Below, piece by piece: positions 41,723 through 50,264 of a stretch of DNA of 50,296 nt. Below the pieces are notes generated by a model. That model was given only the letters and a program-made list of their open reading frames with translations, searched no databases and was not told the origin of the DNA. Positions within the stretch are counted from its first letter, which is position 1. Every line of letters starts with the position of its first letter. Both the position numbers and the translations under genes were made by a program. The DNA lies in contig NZ_SCMU01000022.1 of the NCBI RefSeq assembly GCF_005503695.1, positions 1 through 50,296 on the forward strand. The letters run 5' to 3'. Origin of the DNA: Sphingopyxis sp. 2PD (GTDB lineage: Bacteria; Pseudomonadota; Alphaproteobacteria; Sphingomonadales; Sphingomonadaceae).

Positions 41723-41890
41723 TCATGCCAGATACCGCATCCGTCGGGGATGGGCCGGGGGTTGGACGGCGCCGCTAGTGAGGGGGTTTCGCCGCCTTGT
41801 CAAGGATTCGCCCGCGCGCCCGTCGCCGATGCGATGATGCAGGCTTGGCGGCACCGGCGTTGCCAGCTATGCGCGTCTATGCGGGCACAG

Positions 41891-41914
41891 GCTGTATTAC
41901 TATTGCAATACAGC
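41891..41914. promoter_or_regulatory. Palindromic operator-like site before the pcm-tolC pair
   Basis: GCTGTATT-ACTATTGC-AATACAGC: perfect 8-bp inverted repeat. It also contains the 10-bp palindrome TATTGCAATA. TTGCAA (41903-41908) could serve as a -35 with a weak TAGAGC 17 bp downstream. It is 61 bp before the ATG at 41975. The regulator is unknown. Confidence 0.45.
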
Positions 41915-41974
41915 ATCGGTTGGGCTAGAGCTGCCCCGCACAGGTTCATGGCCCCAGGGAATCGGAAAAGGCTG

Positions 41975-42640
41975 ATGGCGACGAAGTTTAGCGAATTCAC
42001 TGCGGCGGACATGCGCGCTGCCATGATCGACAGCCAGCTGCGCACCAACGACGTCATCGATGCGGCGGTGGTTGGCGCGATGGCGGCGGTGCCGCGCGAG
42101 GCGCATGTTCCCGCGCATCTGGCGAGCGTCGCCTATACCGACCGCGCGCTTGCGCTGGGGCATGGCCGCGCACTCAACGCGCCGCTGGTCACCGGCCGGA
42201 TGCTGGTCGCCACCGCAATCCGTCCCGGCATGCGCGTGCTGCTGATCGGCAGTGCGACGGGCTATACCGCCGCGGTGCTGGCGCGCCTTGGCGCCGAGGT
42301 TCACGCGGTCGAGGATCAGGCCGAGCTGATGGCGATGGCCGCAGCTGCGACGACTGCCGAGGAGAACATCCATTGGGTCAACGGGCCGCTCAACGGCGGC
42401 GCGCCGGATGCGGCTCCGTTCGATCGCATCATCATCGACGGCGCGATCGAAACGCTGCCGGACGCACTCACCGCGCAATTGGCCGAGGGCGGCCGACTGG
42501 TCGCGGCCCGCCGCGAAGGCGCGGTGACGCGGCTGGTCCAGGGGGTCAAGGCCGGCGGCGCCGTGCCGCTCCGCAGCTTTGCCGACATGGACGCCGCGCC
42601 GCTGCCGGGTTTTGCCGCCGCGGCCGGCTTCACATTCTAA
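41975..42640 (+). CDS. Protein-L-isoaspartate O-methyltransferase-like protein
   Basis: 221 residues from the ATG at 41975, preceded by GGAAAAGG; an in-frame ATG at 41948 is possible. The start FTAADMRAAMIDSQLRTNDV and VPREAHVP are PIMT-like. The SAM loop is VLLIGSATGYTAAVLARLG. Where active PIMTs have a TIS(A/Q)P-type serine motif, this protein reads GRALNAPLVTGRML, so the usual catalytic threonine/serine residues are missing. It ends 30 bp before the TolC-like gene. It could be an inactive or re-purposed methyltransferase linked to export; such PIMT-TolC pairs are common in this bacterial group as far as I recall. Confidence 0.82.
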   Translation: MATKFSEFTAADMRAAMIDSQLRTNDVIDAAVVGAMAAVPREAHVPAHLASVAYTDRALALGHGRALNAPLVTGRMLVATAIRPGMRVLLIGSATGYTAAVLARLGAEVHAVEDQAELMAMAAAATTAEENIHWVNGPLNGGAPDAAPFDRIIIDGAIETLPDALTAQLAEGGRLVAARREGAVTRLVQGVKAGGAVPLRSFADMDAAPLPGFAAAAGFTF

Positions 42641-42670
42641 AAGCCAATCCCCTCCTCGTTTCAGGCTGAC

Positions 42671-44158
42671 ATGATGATGTTCGATACCGATAAGAAACGG
42701 CCTCTCCCCCGCGCCCGCTGGCTTGCCGGCCTCGCCGTCGGCGCCCTGCTGCTGCCGACCGCAGCGCACGCCGAAACGCTGCAGGATGCGCTGGCTAAAG
42801 CCTATGAAAACAACCCGACGCTGACCGCCGCGCGCGCCGGGCAGCGCGCGAACGACGAAAATGTCCCGATCCAGAAATCGGGTGGGCTGCCGAACGTCGG
42901 GGTGGGAGTGGATTACCAGGAAAATCTGGTGCTGCCCGGCAACAGCTTTTTCTCGCCCAAACGCTTCGTCAGCGTCGGCGGTCAGGTGTCGGTGCCGATC
43001 TATCAGGGCGGCGCGGTGCGCAATGCGGTAAAGGCCGCCAAATTTCGCGTCGAGGCGGGCCAGGCTGACCTGCGCGCGACCGAAGCGAGCGTTTTTGCGC
43101 AAGTCGTCGGCGCTTATATGGACGTGATCCGCGATCAGGCGATCGTCCAGCTCAACCAGAAGAATGTCGCGGTGCTGCGCACCAATTTGCAGGCGACGAG
43201 CGACCGGTTCGAAATTGGTGACCTGACGCGCACCGACGTCGCGCAGTCGGAAGCGCGGCTTGCGCTGGCCGAGGGTGATTTGCGCACCGCCGAAGCGAAT
43301 CTGATCGCCAGCCGCGAATCCTATGTCCGTCTGGTCGGCGATGCGCCGGTCGACCTGGAACAGCCGCCGCAGCTGCCGAACCTGCCCGCCTCGCCCGACG
43401 AAGCGGTCGCGATCGCGCTGACCAGCAATCCCGACATCGAAGCGGCGAATCAGGTGGTCAACGCCAGCCGCGCCGATATCGGCGTGGCGCGCGCCGGACG
43501 CTTGCCCAAATTGTCGGCGACGACGAGCGGCGGCTATAACAACAATCTGAATTCGGTGAATGATCCGGCGTCGGAGAATACCACCAAGAGCGCTTCGGCG
43601 GGATTGTCGCTGACGGTGCCGATCTTTCAGGGCGGGCGCCCCTCGGCGCAGGTGCGTCAGGCGCAATCGCGGACCAGCCAGGCGATCGAAAATTACGTCG
43701 AGGTCGAACGCAGCGTCATCGCACAGACGCGCGGCGCCTATGCCGCGTGGCGCGCGAACGAGCAGATCATCGCCGCGACGCAGCAGGCGGTGAGCGCCAA
43801 CGGCCTGTCGCTGGAGGGCGTGCGCGCCGAAAACAGCGTCGGCACGCGGTCGATCCTCGACATCCTGAATGCCGAGCAGGAATATCTGAACACCCAGGTC
43901 CAGCTGGTGTCGGCGCAGCGCAACTCCTATGTCGCCGCCTTCTCGGTCCTCGCCGCCATGGGCAAGGCCGAAGCGCGCGATCTGGGGATCGAGGGCGGCG
44001 CGCTCTATGACCCCGAGGTCAATTACAACCGCGTCAAGGGCCAGATTTTCGACTGGGCCGACGATCCGGCGCCGCAGCAACAGGCGACCGACACGCGCGC
44101 GATCCCCGCGGCAACTGCCAGCGTTCCGGTCGGACCGCCCGCGCCGCCGCGACAATAA
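42671..44158 (+). CDS. tolC: TolC-family outer-membrane export channel
   Basis: 495 residues with a signal peptide ending LLPTAAHAE (about residue 35). The two-fold TolC repeat is clear: LQDALAKAYENNPTLTAARA then PDEAVAIALTSNPDIEAANQ; VSVPIYQGGAVRNAVKAAKF then LTVPIFQGGRPSAQVRQAQS. The helical barrel segment DRFEIGDLTRTDVAQSEARL and VGTRSILDILNAEQEYLN are family hallmarks. A Pro/Ala/Gln-rich tail ends the protein. It is the type I secretion outer-membrane protein type (TIGR01844-like), also used by multidrug pumps. Co-transcribed with the methyltransferase-like gene, with a 30-bp gap. Confidence 0.93.
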   Translation: MMMFDTDKKRPLPRARWLAGLAVGALLLPTAAHAETLQDALAKAYENNPTLTAARAGQRANDENVPIQKSGGLPNVGVGVDYQENLVLPGNSFFSPKRFVSVGGQVSVPIYQGGAVRNAVKAAKFRVEAGQADLRATEASVFAQVVGAYMDVIRDQAIVQLNQKNVAVLRTNLQATSDRFEIGDLTRTDVAQSEARLALAEGDLRTAEANLIASRESYVRLVGDAPVDLEQPPQLPNLPASPDEAVAIALTSNPDIEAANQVVNASRADIGVARAGRLPKLSATTSGGYNNNLNSVNDPASENTTKSASAGLSLTVPIFQGGRPSAQVRQAQSRTSQAIENYVEVERSVIAQTRGAYAAWRANEQIIAATQQAVSANGLSLEGVRAENSVGTRSILDILNAEQEYLNTQVQLVSAQRNSYVAAFSVLAAMGKAEARDLGIEGGALYDPEVNYNRVKGQIFDWADDPAPQQQATDTRAIPAATASVPVGPPAPPRQ

Positions 44159-44235
44159 GGCTTGGCAAAACACCGCCCAAATCGGTAAGAGGATAGTTAA
44201 CCATCCGGTAATCGCGATGGTTTAGGGGGTTGGTT

Positions 44236-44658
44236 ATGGGCGATATGTCGCGGGAACCGTCGATGGAAGATATCTTGTCGTCGATCAGGCGTGTCATCGC
44301 ACGCGATGAAGCCCCCGGCACGGCGCGCGAAATCACGCCCGCGATCGCCGAAGACATTCTCGATCTGCACGACGAGGAAGAGGATGAGGCCGATGCCGCA
44401 CCCGCGGCCGACGAGCTCGTCTCCGAAGCCAGCGCCGATGCGGCGCGCCAATCGCTCGATGCGCTGACCGCCGCGATCGCCCCCGCCGTTGCCGCCGCAA
44501 CGACTGCCGCGCCCGTCGCTGCCGGCCGCACGATGGAAGATGTCGTGCTCGATGCGCTCCGCCCGATGCTGAAGGACTGGCTCGACGCCAACCTGCCGAG
44601 CATGGTCGAGGCCATGGTGGCCAAGGAAATCAGCCGGATTACCGGACGGCGGATCTAG
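44236..44658 (+). CDS. popZ: PopZ-like polar organising protein (DUF2497)
   Basis: 140 residues from the ATG at 44236, six bases after a GGGGG site; a TTG at 44230 is also in frame. The N-terminal helix MSREPSMEDILSSIRRVIAR is the conserved partner-binding helix. The acidic/Ala-rich middle (LHDEEEDEADAAPAADE) is the disordered linker. The C-terminal oligomerisation helices (VVLDALRPMLKDWLDANLPS and the following VEAMVAKEISRITG) are conserved. PopZ forms a condensate at the cell pole that anchors the chromosome through ParB. It is followed by a repeat element and the convergent nudC gene. Confidence 0.88.
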   Translation: MGDMSREPSMEDILSSIRRVIARDEAPGTAREITPAIAEDILDLHDEEEDEADAAPAADELVSEASADAARQSLDALTAAIAPAVAAATTAAPVAAGRTMEDVVLDALRPMLKDWLDANLPSMVEAMVAKEISRITGRRI

Positions 44659-44664
44659 CACCCC

Positions 44665-44840
44665 CCTTCCCCCTCGATGGGGGAAGGATACGCAGCCTTG
44701 CCGCACAGCGGCTAGGCGAAGTTGGATGGGGGTGACGGTGCGCCCTTCCATCGCCGTTTCTGGCCGAGAACACACCCCCACCGCTGCGACTAAGCCAGCA
44801 AGCTGGCAAGTCTCCCTGCCTTCCCCATCAAGGGGGAGGA
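44665..44840. repeat. Multi-hairpin intergenic repeat, copy 3 (full length)
   Basis: Hairpins at 44665-44687 (CCTTCCCCC/GGGGGAAGG), 44696-44716 (CCT-T-GCCGC-ACA-GCGGC-T-AGG), 44789-44811 (GCCAGC-AA-GCTGGC within ACT...AGT) and about 44818-44840 (CCTTCCCC/GGGGGAGG, imperfect). It is the inverted equivalent of 18544-18717, with matching order of all four hairpins and changes in stem bases that keep pairing. It lies between convergent popZ and nudC. Confidence 0.85.
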
Positions 44841-44845
44841 CTAAG

Positions 44846-45715
44846 CTACCCCGCCCATTCCTCCAGCAGGTAACGCGCGATCGCCAGTGGCGGCGGCGCA
44901 ATGAACGGCGCGCCCATGTCACCAGCCAGCGCAGCGCGCACCTCGGCCCTATCGACCCACATCGCCGCCTCGATCTCGGTCGTGTCGAGCGTCAGCGCCG
45001 GGTCGCTGGCGACCGCGCGGCAACCGATCATCAGCGATGATGGAAAGGGCCAGGGCTGGCTCGCGACATAGGTCACGTCCGTTACGCGAATGCCCGCTTC
45101 CTCGAACAATTCGCGCGCCACCGCTTCTTCCAGTGATTCGCCGGGTTCGACGAACCCCGCCAGCGCCGAGAAAAAGCCCGGGGGAAAGCCGCCTTGCCGC
45201 CCGACCAGCACGCGCCCCTCGCATTCGGCGAGCATGATGACGACCGGGTCGACGCGCGGGAAATGTTCGGCTTGGCAGCTGCCGCAGCGCCGCCCCCAAC
45301 CGCCGCGAAATACCGCCGTCTGCGAACCGCACACCGCACAAAAGCGATGCCGCGCGTGCCAGTCGACCAGGCTGCGCGCGCCGCCATATAATGCCGCCTC
45401 CGGCCCCGATAGCAGCGGCAGCAGCCGCATCACGGTGCGCGAACGCGCGTCGATGCGCACCCCGGCGGGCGCTTCGCGAACGAAATGCGGCACGCCCGCG
45501 TCGTCCAAACCGAGCAGCAACAGCGGGCGATCGTCGGCGGGGTCGAGCGCCTCCCAGCGCAGCCCGCCCCGTTCGCCGGGGACGAAATCGATCCCGTCGA
45601 GCGTCAGGCAGCGCGCGCGCGGGTCGGCCAGGGCGGCCGCGAAACCATCGGCATCGACCCGCAACTGGTCGGCGCGGTCGAGCCACGCCCCGGTGAATCC
45701 CAACGGTAGGGGCAT
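44846..45715 (-). CDS. nudC: NADH pyrophosphatase / RNA-decapping Nudix enzyme
   Basis: 289 residues. A zinc ribbon is formed by Cys126, Cys129, Cys144 and Cys147 (FCAVCGSQ; RRCGSCQAEHFPR). The Nudix box GFVEPGESLEEAVARELFEE runs 187-209 (with AGI). SQPWPFPSSLM at 219-229 is the motif that separates NudC from other Nudix enzymes. NudC hydrolyses NAD(H) to NMN(H) and AMP and removes NAD caps from RNA 5' ends. Its ATG shares one base with the stop codon of the serine hydrolase gene upstream (TGATG), so the two are coupled. Confidence 0.95.
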   Translation of the reverse strand: MPLPLGFTGAWLDRADQLRVDADGFAAALADPRARCLTLDGIDFVPGERGGLRWEALDPADDRPLLLLGLDDAGVPHFVREAPAGVRIDARSRTVMRLLPLLSGPEAALYGGARSLVDWHARHRFCAVCGSQTAVFRGGWGRRCGSCQAEHFPRVDPVVIMLAECEGRVLVGRQGGFPPGFFSALAGFVEPGESLEEAVARELFEEAGIRVTDVTYVASQPWPFPSSLMIGCRAVASDPALTLDTTEIEAAMWVDRAEVRAALAGDMGAPFIAPPPLAIARYLLEEWAG

Positions 45716-47001
45716 CAGGCCAGCACGTCCTTGATCACCGTTTCGCCGAACTTCGCCTGGAACGACACGGTTTCGGGCGGCATGATCTGTGTGTAGCCGG
45801 CGATGCGGTAGCCGAGCTTGCGGTGGACGAAACCGATCGTGCCCGCGGCGCCCGCCCAGCCGAACAGGCCTTCGCCGCCCGGCGAGGTCGGCAACGAAAC
45901 GCGCCCGCCAGCGCCGAAGCCCTGTCCATCGACGAACGTGCCTTTGCGATCGACGGCATCGTCCAGCATGTTCGACATCGCGAGCCGCGCCGTCTCGACC
46001 TTCATGATCCGCTTGCCGCCTGTCTCGCCCTCGCCGAGCAGCATGACGAGGAAACGGTCATAATCGCGCGCGCTCGACACCAGCCCGCCGCCGCCGAAGG
46101 GGTAAGGCGGCGCATCTAGATAGATCGAGCTGGTCGCCGGGTCGAAAGGAAGCAACGCGCCGCCGAGTGACGCATAATTGCTGGTGAAGCGCCCGACATC
46201 CTTTGCGTCCACCATGAAACCCGTGCTTTTCATACCGAGCGGATCGAACAACCGCGCCTTCAGGAACGCGTCGAACGGCTGCCCCGATACGACCTCGATC
46301 ACCCGGCCGAGCAGGTCGAGGCTGATCGAATAGCTCCATTTGGTGCCGGGTTCATAGACCAGCGGCAGCGCCGCGAGTCGGTCGGCCATCACCGCCAGGC
46401 TAGGCGCGGCTTTCACATCGGCAAAGCCCGGCAGCGTCATCCGGCTCGCCTGCCCGCCGACGATACCATTGTCATCATAGGCCTTTTTGATCGGGCCTTT
46501 CTGGATGATATTATAGCCAAGCCCCGCGGTGTGGGTGAGCAGATGCCGCACGGTAATCTGCGTTTTCGCGGGGCGTAGATCAGTGATCGACCCGTCGGGG
46601 GTGGTCTGCACCTGCATTTTGGCGAAAGCGGGCAGGAAGTCGGCGATCGGCTGGTCGAGTTTCATCTTGCCGTCTTCAATCAGGAGCATCGCGGCGATGC
46701 CGGTCACCGGCTTGGTCATCGAATAGAGCCGCCACAAAGTGTCGGGGCCGACCGGTACCGCATCGCTGATCGATTGCACCCCGGCGCCGAAATAGTCGGC
46801 GGGCGCCTGTCCCTTGCCGATCGCGGCCAGCGTGCCAGCGAGTTCGCGGCGGTCGACGAAGCCTTTGATGAACGCGTGCGTCGCGGGGTAAAGCTGTGCG
46901 CCGCTTTCCTTCCACGCGAAGGCAGCGCGCGGCAGCAGCGCGGCACTGCCGCCTAGCGCCAGCCCACCGAGCAGCGCGCGGCGCGAAACCATCATGTTCA
47001 T
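45715..47001 (-). CDS. Exported beta-lactamase-fold serine hydrolase (EstB type)
   Basis: 428 residues. SRRALLGGLALGGSAALLPRAAF at the N-terminus is a Tat-type signal (quoted in short: SRRALLGGLA). The catalytic SxxK is S94-M-T-K97 (WRLYSMTKPVTG); KWSYSISLDLLGRVIEVVSG gives the tyrosine motif. Such class-C-fold hydrolases are esterases, transesterases or beta-lactamases; AmpC-specific features are not seen, so esterase is more likely. It is coupled to nudC downstream and overlaps mutY upstream by 4 bp. Its substrate is unknown and no functional link with nudC or mutY is evident. Confidence 0.9.
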   Translation of the reverse strand: MNMMVSRRALLGGLALGGSAALLPRAAFAWKESGAQLYPATHAFIKGFVDRRELAGTLAAIGKGQAPADYFGAGVQSISDAVPVGPDTLWRLYSMTKPVTGIAAMLLIEDGKMKLDQPIADFLPAFAKMQVQTTPDGSITDLRPAKTQITVRHLLTHTAGLGYNIIQKGPIKKAYDDNGIVGGQASRMTLPGFADVKAAPSLAVMADRLAALPLVYEPGTKWSYSISLDLLGRVIEVVSGQPFDAFLKARLFDPLGMKSTGFMVDAKDVGRFTSNYASLGGALLPFDPATSSIYLDAPPYPFGGGGLVSSARDYDRFLVMLLGEGETGGKRIMKVETARLAMSNMLDDAVDRKGTFVDGQGFGAGGRVSLPTSPGGEGLFGWAGAAGTIGFVHRKLGYRIAGYTQIMPPETVSFQAKFGETVIKDVLA

Positions 47002-48002
47002 GCGTCTCTCTCCAGCATCTTGTCGACCAATTTCCGATAGAGCGTCGGTAGCCCCGCGGCGTCAAGGTCCGAGATCGGCCACCATAAGCCTTCCGCTGCG
47101 GCATCGGCGGATTCGCGGCGGACCAGTGTCAGGGTCAGGTCGAAATGGGTGAAGCCATGATCGACTTGGGCGATCCCCGACTCGGTTGGACGCGCATCGG
47201 TCCAGTCGCCTCCCGGCAGCGCGCGCATCCCGCCGAGCATGCCTTTGTCGGGACGGCGGACGAGCCAGACCCGTGCGTCGCGTTCGATCCAGTGCGCGAG
47301 CCCGTGGCGATGCGGCTTCGCCTTCTTTGGCGGCTTGACAGGCAGGCGTTCGACATCGGGTCGTCCGCGCGCGCGGCAGTCGGCCATCAGTGGACAGATT
47401 GCGCAGGCGGGGCTGCGCGGCGTACAGATGGTCGCGCCGAGGTCCATCAGCGCCTGCGCAAAATCGCCAGGTCGATCCTGCGGCACCAGCGGCACCAACG
47501 CCGCGCGAATCTCGCGCTTGGCCAGCGGCAACGGCGTTTCGATCAGCCGGTGGCGCGCCATCACGCGCTCGATATTGGCATCGATGACGACCGCCGGGCG
47601 GCCAAAGGCAATCGCCGCAACCGACGCCGCGGTATAGTCTCCGATCCCCGGCAGCGCGCGCAGCGCCGTCTCGTTGTCCGGAAAGCGTCCGCTATGATCG
47701 CGCACGACCGCGCGCGCGCAGGCAAGCAGATTGCGGGCGCGGGCATAATATCCCAGCCCCGCCCACGCGGCCATGACATCGGCGTCATCCGCCGCCGCCA
47801 GATCGGCGACCGTCGGCCAGCGGGCGGTAAAACGCTGAAAATAGCCCGCAACCGCGGCGACCGTCGTCTGCTGTAGCATGACCTCGGCGAGCCAGATGCG
47901 ATAGGGATCGGGGACAATGTCGCTGCCCGGCGCGATCCGCCACGGCAGCACGCGCGCAGCGCGGTCGTACCAGGCCAGCAGGCGGTCGGAAAAGGACTCC
48001 AC
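46998..48002 (-). CDS. mutY: A/G-specific adenine DNA glycosylase
   Basis: MutY removes adenine mispaired with 8-oxoguanine. The likely start is GTG at 48002 (VESFSDRLLAWYDRAARVLP), giving 334 residues, close to the usual length. A longer frame starts upstream at 48104, but its first 34 codons come from an inverted-repeat element. The catalytic EVMLQQT segment, the helix-hairpin-helix LPGIGDYTA and the iron-sulfur cluster C-x6-C-x2-C-x5-C (CTPRSPACAICPLMADC) are all present. A Nudix-like C-terminal domain (about 220-330) recognises 8-oxoG. The gene overlaps the serine hydrolase by 4 bp. Confidence 0.93.
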   Translation of the reverse strand: MESFSDRLLAWYDRAARVLPWRIAPGSDIVPDPYRIWLAEVMLQQTTVAAVAGYFQRFTARWPTVADLAAADDADVMAAWAGLGYYARARNLLACARAVVRDHSGRFPDNETALRALPGIGDYTAASVAAIAFGRPAVVIDANIERVMARHRLIETPLPLAKREIRAALVPLVPQDRPGDFAQALMDLGATICTPRSPACAICPLMADCRARGRPDVERLPVKPPKKAKPHRHGLAHWIERDARVWLVRRPDKGMLGGMRALPGGDWTDARPTESGIAQVDHGFTHFDLTLTLVRRESADAAAEGLWWPISDLDAAGLPTLYRKLVDKMLERDA

Positions 48003-48092
48003 CCTCACCCTTCCCACCGGCTGCGCCGGCGGGCCCCTCCCCTCTCCCATCGGGAGAGGGAGGGAGGCGCGAAGCGCCGGAAGGGTGAGGGT
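48001..48092. repeat. 92-bp cloverleaf-like inverted repeat at the mutY 5' end
   Basis: The outer arms ACCCTCACCCTT (48001-48012) and AAGGGTGAGGGT (48081-48092) pair perfectly. Inside are three hairpins: CCGGC-TGC-GCCGG (48017-48029), CCCTCTCCC-ATC-GGGAGAGGG (48040-48060) and GGCGC-GAA-GCGCC (48066-48078). It lies in the divergent mutY/DUF721 gap and touches the mutY start. Typical of REP-like palindromes in GC-rich proteobacteria. Confidence 0.85.
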
Positions 48093-48179
48093 AAAATGTC
48101 GCAAATCATATCCGGCGTCCGAAGGTCCCGCGCCGCGAAGTCTGGACGCTCACCCCTCGCCTATGGCATGGCACCCGCG

Positions 48180-48746
48180 ATGACGAAAGATGCGGGAGAC
48201 GACAGGCCAGCCAAAAAGGCCAGGGCGAAAGGCGGCGCCAGAAAGCCCGCCCAGCGCGCATATGAACGCCCGCGTGGCGGCGAAGCGCGGATGATTTCCG
48301 ACCTCGTCCCTGAAATCGGCCGTGCCGCCTTTCGCAAATTCGGTTTCATCCAAAGCTCGGTGGTGAGCCGCTGGCGCGAGATCGTCGGCGACCGGCTCGC
48401 CGACGTCACCCAGCCCGCGATGATCCGCTTTCCGGTCGGGGCAAAGGCGGGCGGGACGCTGCACCTGACGATCAGCGGCGCGCACGCGCCGATGCTGCAA
48501 CATGTCGCCCCCGACATCATCACCGCGGTCAATCGCTTCTTCGGCTATGCCGCGGTCGCGCACGTCCGCATGACGCACGGCCATGTGAGGCCCGCCGCGC
48601 CCGTTCAGCCGCCAGCCATGCTGAAACCCGTACCCGCCGAGCTGGGGGACAGTTTGCGCGACATCGGCGACCCGGAACTGCGTACCGTGCTCGAACGCAT
48701 GGCATCGGGACTGGCCGCGGCGCCCAAACTTCCCCGGATCAGTTGA
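48180..48746 (+). CDS. DUF721 protein (DciA-like)
   Basis: 188 residues from the ATG at 48180 (MTKDAGDDRPAKKARAKGG); an ATG at 48168 is also in frame and neither has a strong ribosome site. A basic, Lys/Arg/Ala-rich N-terminal tail precedes the DUF721 domain (about 30-115): FRKFGFIQSSVVSRWREIVG, VTQPAMIRFPVG and GTLHLTISGAHAPMLQH. DUF721 includes DciA, the ancestral loader of the replicative helicase DnaB, so a role in replication or nucleic-acid binding is possible. The gene lies divergently from mutY, the repeat element occupying the gap, and 13 bp before the first DsbA-like gene. Confidence 0.8.
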   Translation: MTKDAGDDRPAKKARAKGGARKPAQRAYERPRGGEARMISDLVPEIGRAAFRKFGFIQSSVVSRWREIVGDRLADVTQPAMIRFPVGAKAGGTLHLTISGAHAPMLQHVAPDIITAVNRFFGYAAVAHVRMTHGHVRPAAPVQPPAMLKPVPAELGDSLRDIGDPELRTVLERMASGLAAAPKLPRIS

Positions 48747-48759
48747 AAGACCCCAAGAG

Positions 48760-49476
48760 ATGGCCGTTTTTGACGATTCCCCGCTCGATCGCCGTACCGC
48801 GGTGCTCGCACTATCGGGCGCCGCGCTGACCCTGATCGCCGCGACCCCGGCCAAGCCGGCGCCCTGGTCGTCAAAGGTCACGACAAGTTCGATCGGCGCG
48901 CATGTCGTCGGCAACCCCGCCGCCAAGGTTCGGCTGGTCGAATATTTCAGCTACACCTGCCACGTCTGCGCCGATTTCGCCAAGCTCGGTTCGGCGCCGC
49001 TCAAGACGCAATATATCGACCGCGGGCTGGTGCTGTTCGAATATCGCAATCTGGTCCGCGACCCCGTTGACATGACCGCGTCGCTGCTCGCGCGCTGCGG
49101 CGGCCCCGCGGCCTTCGCGCGCAATCATCAGGCAATTTTTGCCGCTTTCGACACGTGGATGGCCAAGGTGAAGAACGCGAGTGAGGCGCAGCAAACCAGC
49201 TGGTTCGAAGGCACCACCGCGCAGCGCGCCCGCAAGATCGCCGCCGATACCGGGCTCGCCGCGCTGATGCGCGCGCGCGGTTATACGCAGGCACAGCTTG
49301 ACGCCGCGCTCGACAGCGAAGTCGCACAGGCCGAACTGACCGCAATGACCAATATCGGACACGGCGCGGACCGCGTCGGCGGCACTCCGACCTTTTTCGT
49401 CAACGGCCGCAACGCCGAAGTCACCGCCTGGCCCGCGCTCAAATCGAAACTCGACCTCGCGATCAAGGGATCGTAA
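48760..49476 (+). CDS. DsbA-like thiol oxidoreductase, exported
   Basis: 238 residues. A signal-like segment is present (RRTAVLALSGAALTLIAATP, about 11-30; the RR could be a Tat signal). The thioredoxin-fold DsbA pattern follows: VRLVEYFSYTCHVCADFAKL with active-site Cys67-His-Val-Cys70, and the cis-proline loop GGTPTFFVNG near the C-terminus. Family members form or isomerise disulfides in the periplasm. It ends 36 bp before a second DsbA-like gene; the pair is arranged in tandem and probably co-transcribed with DUF721. Confidence 0.88.
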   Translation: MAVFDDSPLDRRTAVLALSGAALTLIAATPAKPAPWSSKVTTSSIGAHVVGNPAAKVRLVEYFSYTCHVCADFAKLGSAPLKTQYIDRGLVLFEYRNLVRDPVDMTASLLARCGGPAAFARNHQAIFAAFDTWMAKVKNASEAQQTSWFEGTTAQRARKIAADTGLAALMRARGYTQAQLDAALDSEVAQAELTAMTNIGHGADRVGGTPTFFVNGRNAEVTAWPALKSKLDLAIKGS

Positions 49477-49512
49477 AAGCCTGCCCATCTTGTTTCCGGA
49501 GAACAGCACATC

Positions 49513-50253
49513 ATGACCGCATCGCTTCGTATCGCCCTTCTGTCTTCGCTTGGCGCGCTCGCGCTTGCCGGTTGTGGCGGCGGCGCCAGCGACCCTGCCA
49601 AGGAACAGGAGGTCGTTGCCAAGGTCGCGGCGCCCGCGGGCAAGAGCTGGTCGCAGGTCGTCAGCTTCGATGGCGACGGCGTGGTGATGGGCAATCCCGA
49701 TGCCCCGATCAAACTCGAAGAATTTGGCGCCTTTACCTGTGGCCATTGCGCACAGTTCACCAAGGATTCGCACGAAGAGCTGAAGCGCGATTTCGTCGAT
49801 ACCGGCCGCGTGTCGTACAAGCTGACCCCGTTCATGCTGCACCCGGTCGACGCGATCGCCGGCGCGATCGCGAAGTGCGCCGGCCCCGACCGCTTCTTCC
49901 CGCTCGCCGACGCAACCTTCCTCGAGCATGAGGCCTTCATCGCCGGGGCGCAGAAGCCGCAGCCGGGGATCGAGGCCGCGATGCAGCTCCCGCCCGAACA
50001 GCGCTTCACCGCGCTCGCCAAAGGCTGGGGCATCGACCAATTCTATCAGCAACGCGGCGTTCCGGCGGCGACGATCCAGGCGTGCCTGAGCAAGGTCGAC
50101 AATGTTTCGGCGATCGAAAAGGGCACCAACGCCGGGGTCGAAAAATATCAAATCACCGGCACCCCGACCTTCGTCCTCAACGGCCAGGTCGTCGAAGGCA
50201 TCAACACCTGGGGCCCGCTGCGCGACCGCCTGCGCACGATGGGCGCGCGCTGA
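49513..50253 (+). CDS. DsbA-like lipoprotein
   Basis: 246 residues. The lipobox ALAGC puts a lipidated Cys at about 21. The thioredoxin fold has KLEEFGAFTCGHCAQFTKDS with active-site Cys76-Gly-His-Cys79, and TGTPTFVLNGQVVEGINTWG with the cis-proline. CGHC is the dipeptide seen in protein disulfide isomerases and some DsbA proteins. A third cysteine pair (IAKCAG and QACLS) is in the helical insert. It is the second of two tandem thioredoxin-fold genes, its membrane anchor distinguishing it from the first. No start-codon ambiguity: GGAGAAC precedes the ATG. Confidence 0.9.
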   Translation: MTASLRIALLSSLGALALAGCGGGASDPAKEQEVVAKVAAPAGKSWSQVVSFDGDGVVMGNPDAPIKLEEFGAFTCGHCAQFTKDSHEELKRDFVDTGRVSYKLTPFMLHPVDAIAGAIAKCAGPDRFFPLADATFLEHEAFIAGAQKPQPGIEAAMQLPPEQRFTALAKGWGIDQFYQQRGVPAATIQACLSKVDNVSAIEKGTNAGVEKYQITGTPTFVLNGQVVEGINTWGPLRDRLRTMGAR

Positions 50254-50264
50254 CGATGCGCAAT

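Noticed and set aside
41636..41974. N-terminal extension of the methyltransferase frame
   Set aside because: It would run antisense through the tRNA-Cys gene and has no family resemblance.
48003..48104. N-terminal extension of MutY starting MRHFTLTLPALRA
   Set aside because: These codons lie in a palindromic intergenic repeat; MutY homology begins at about VESFSDRLLAWY, so the GTG at 48002 is preferred.
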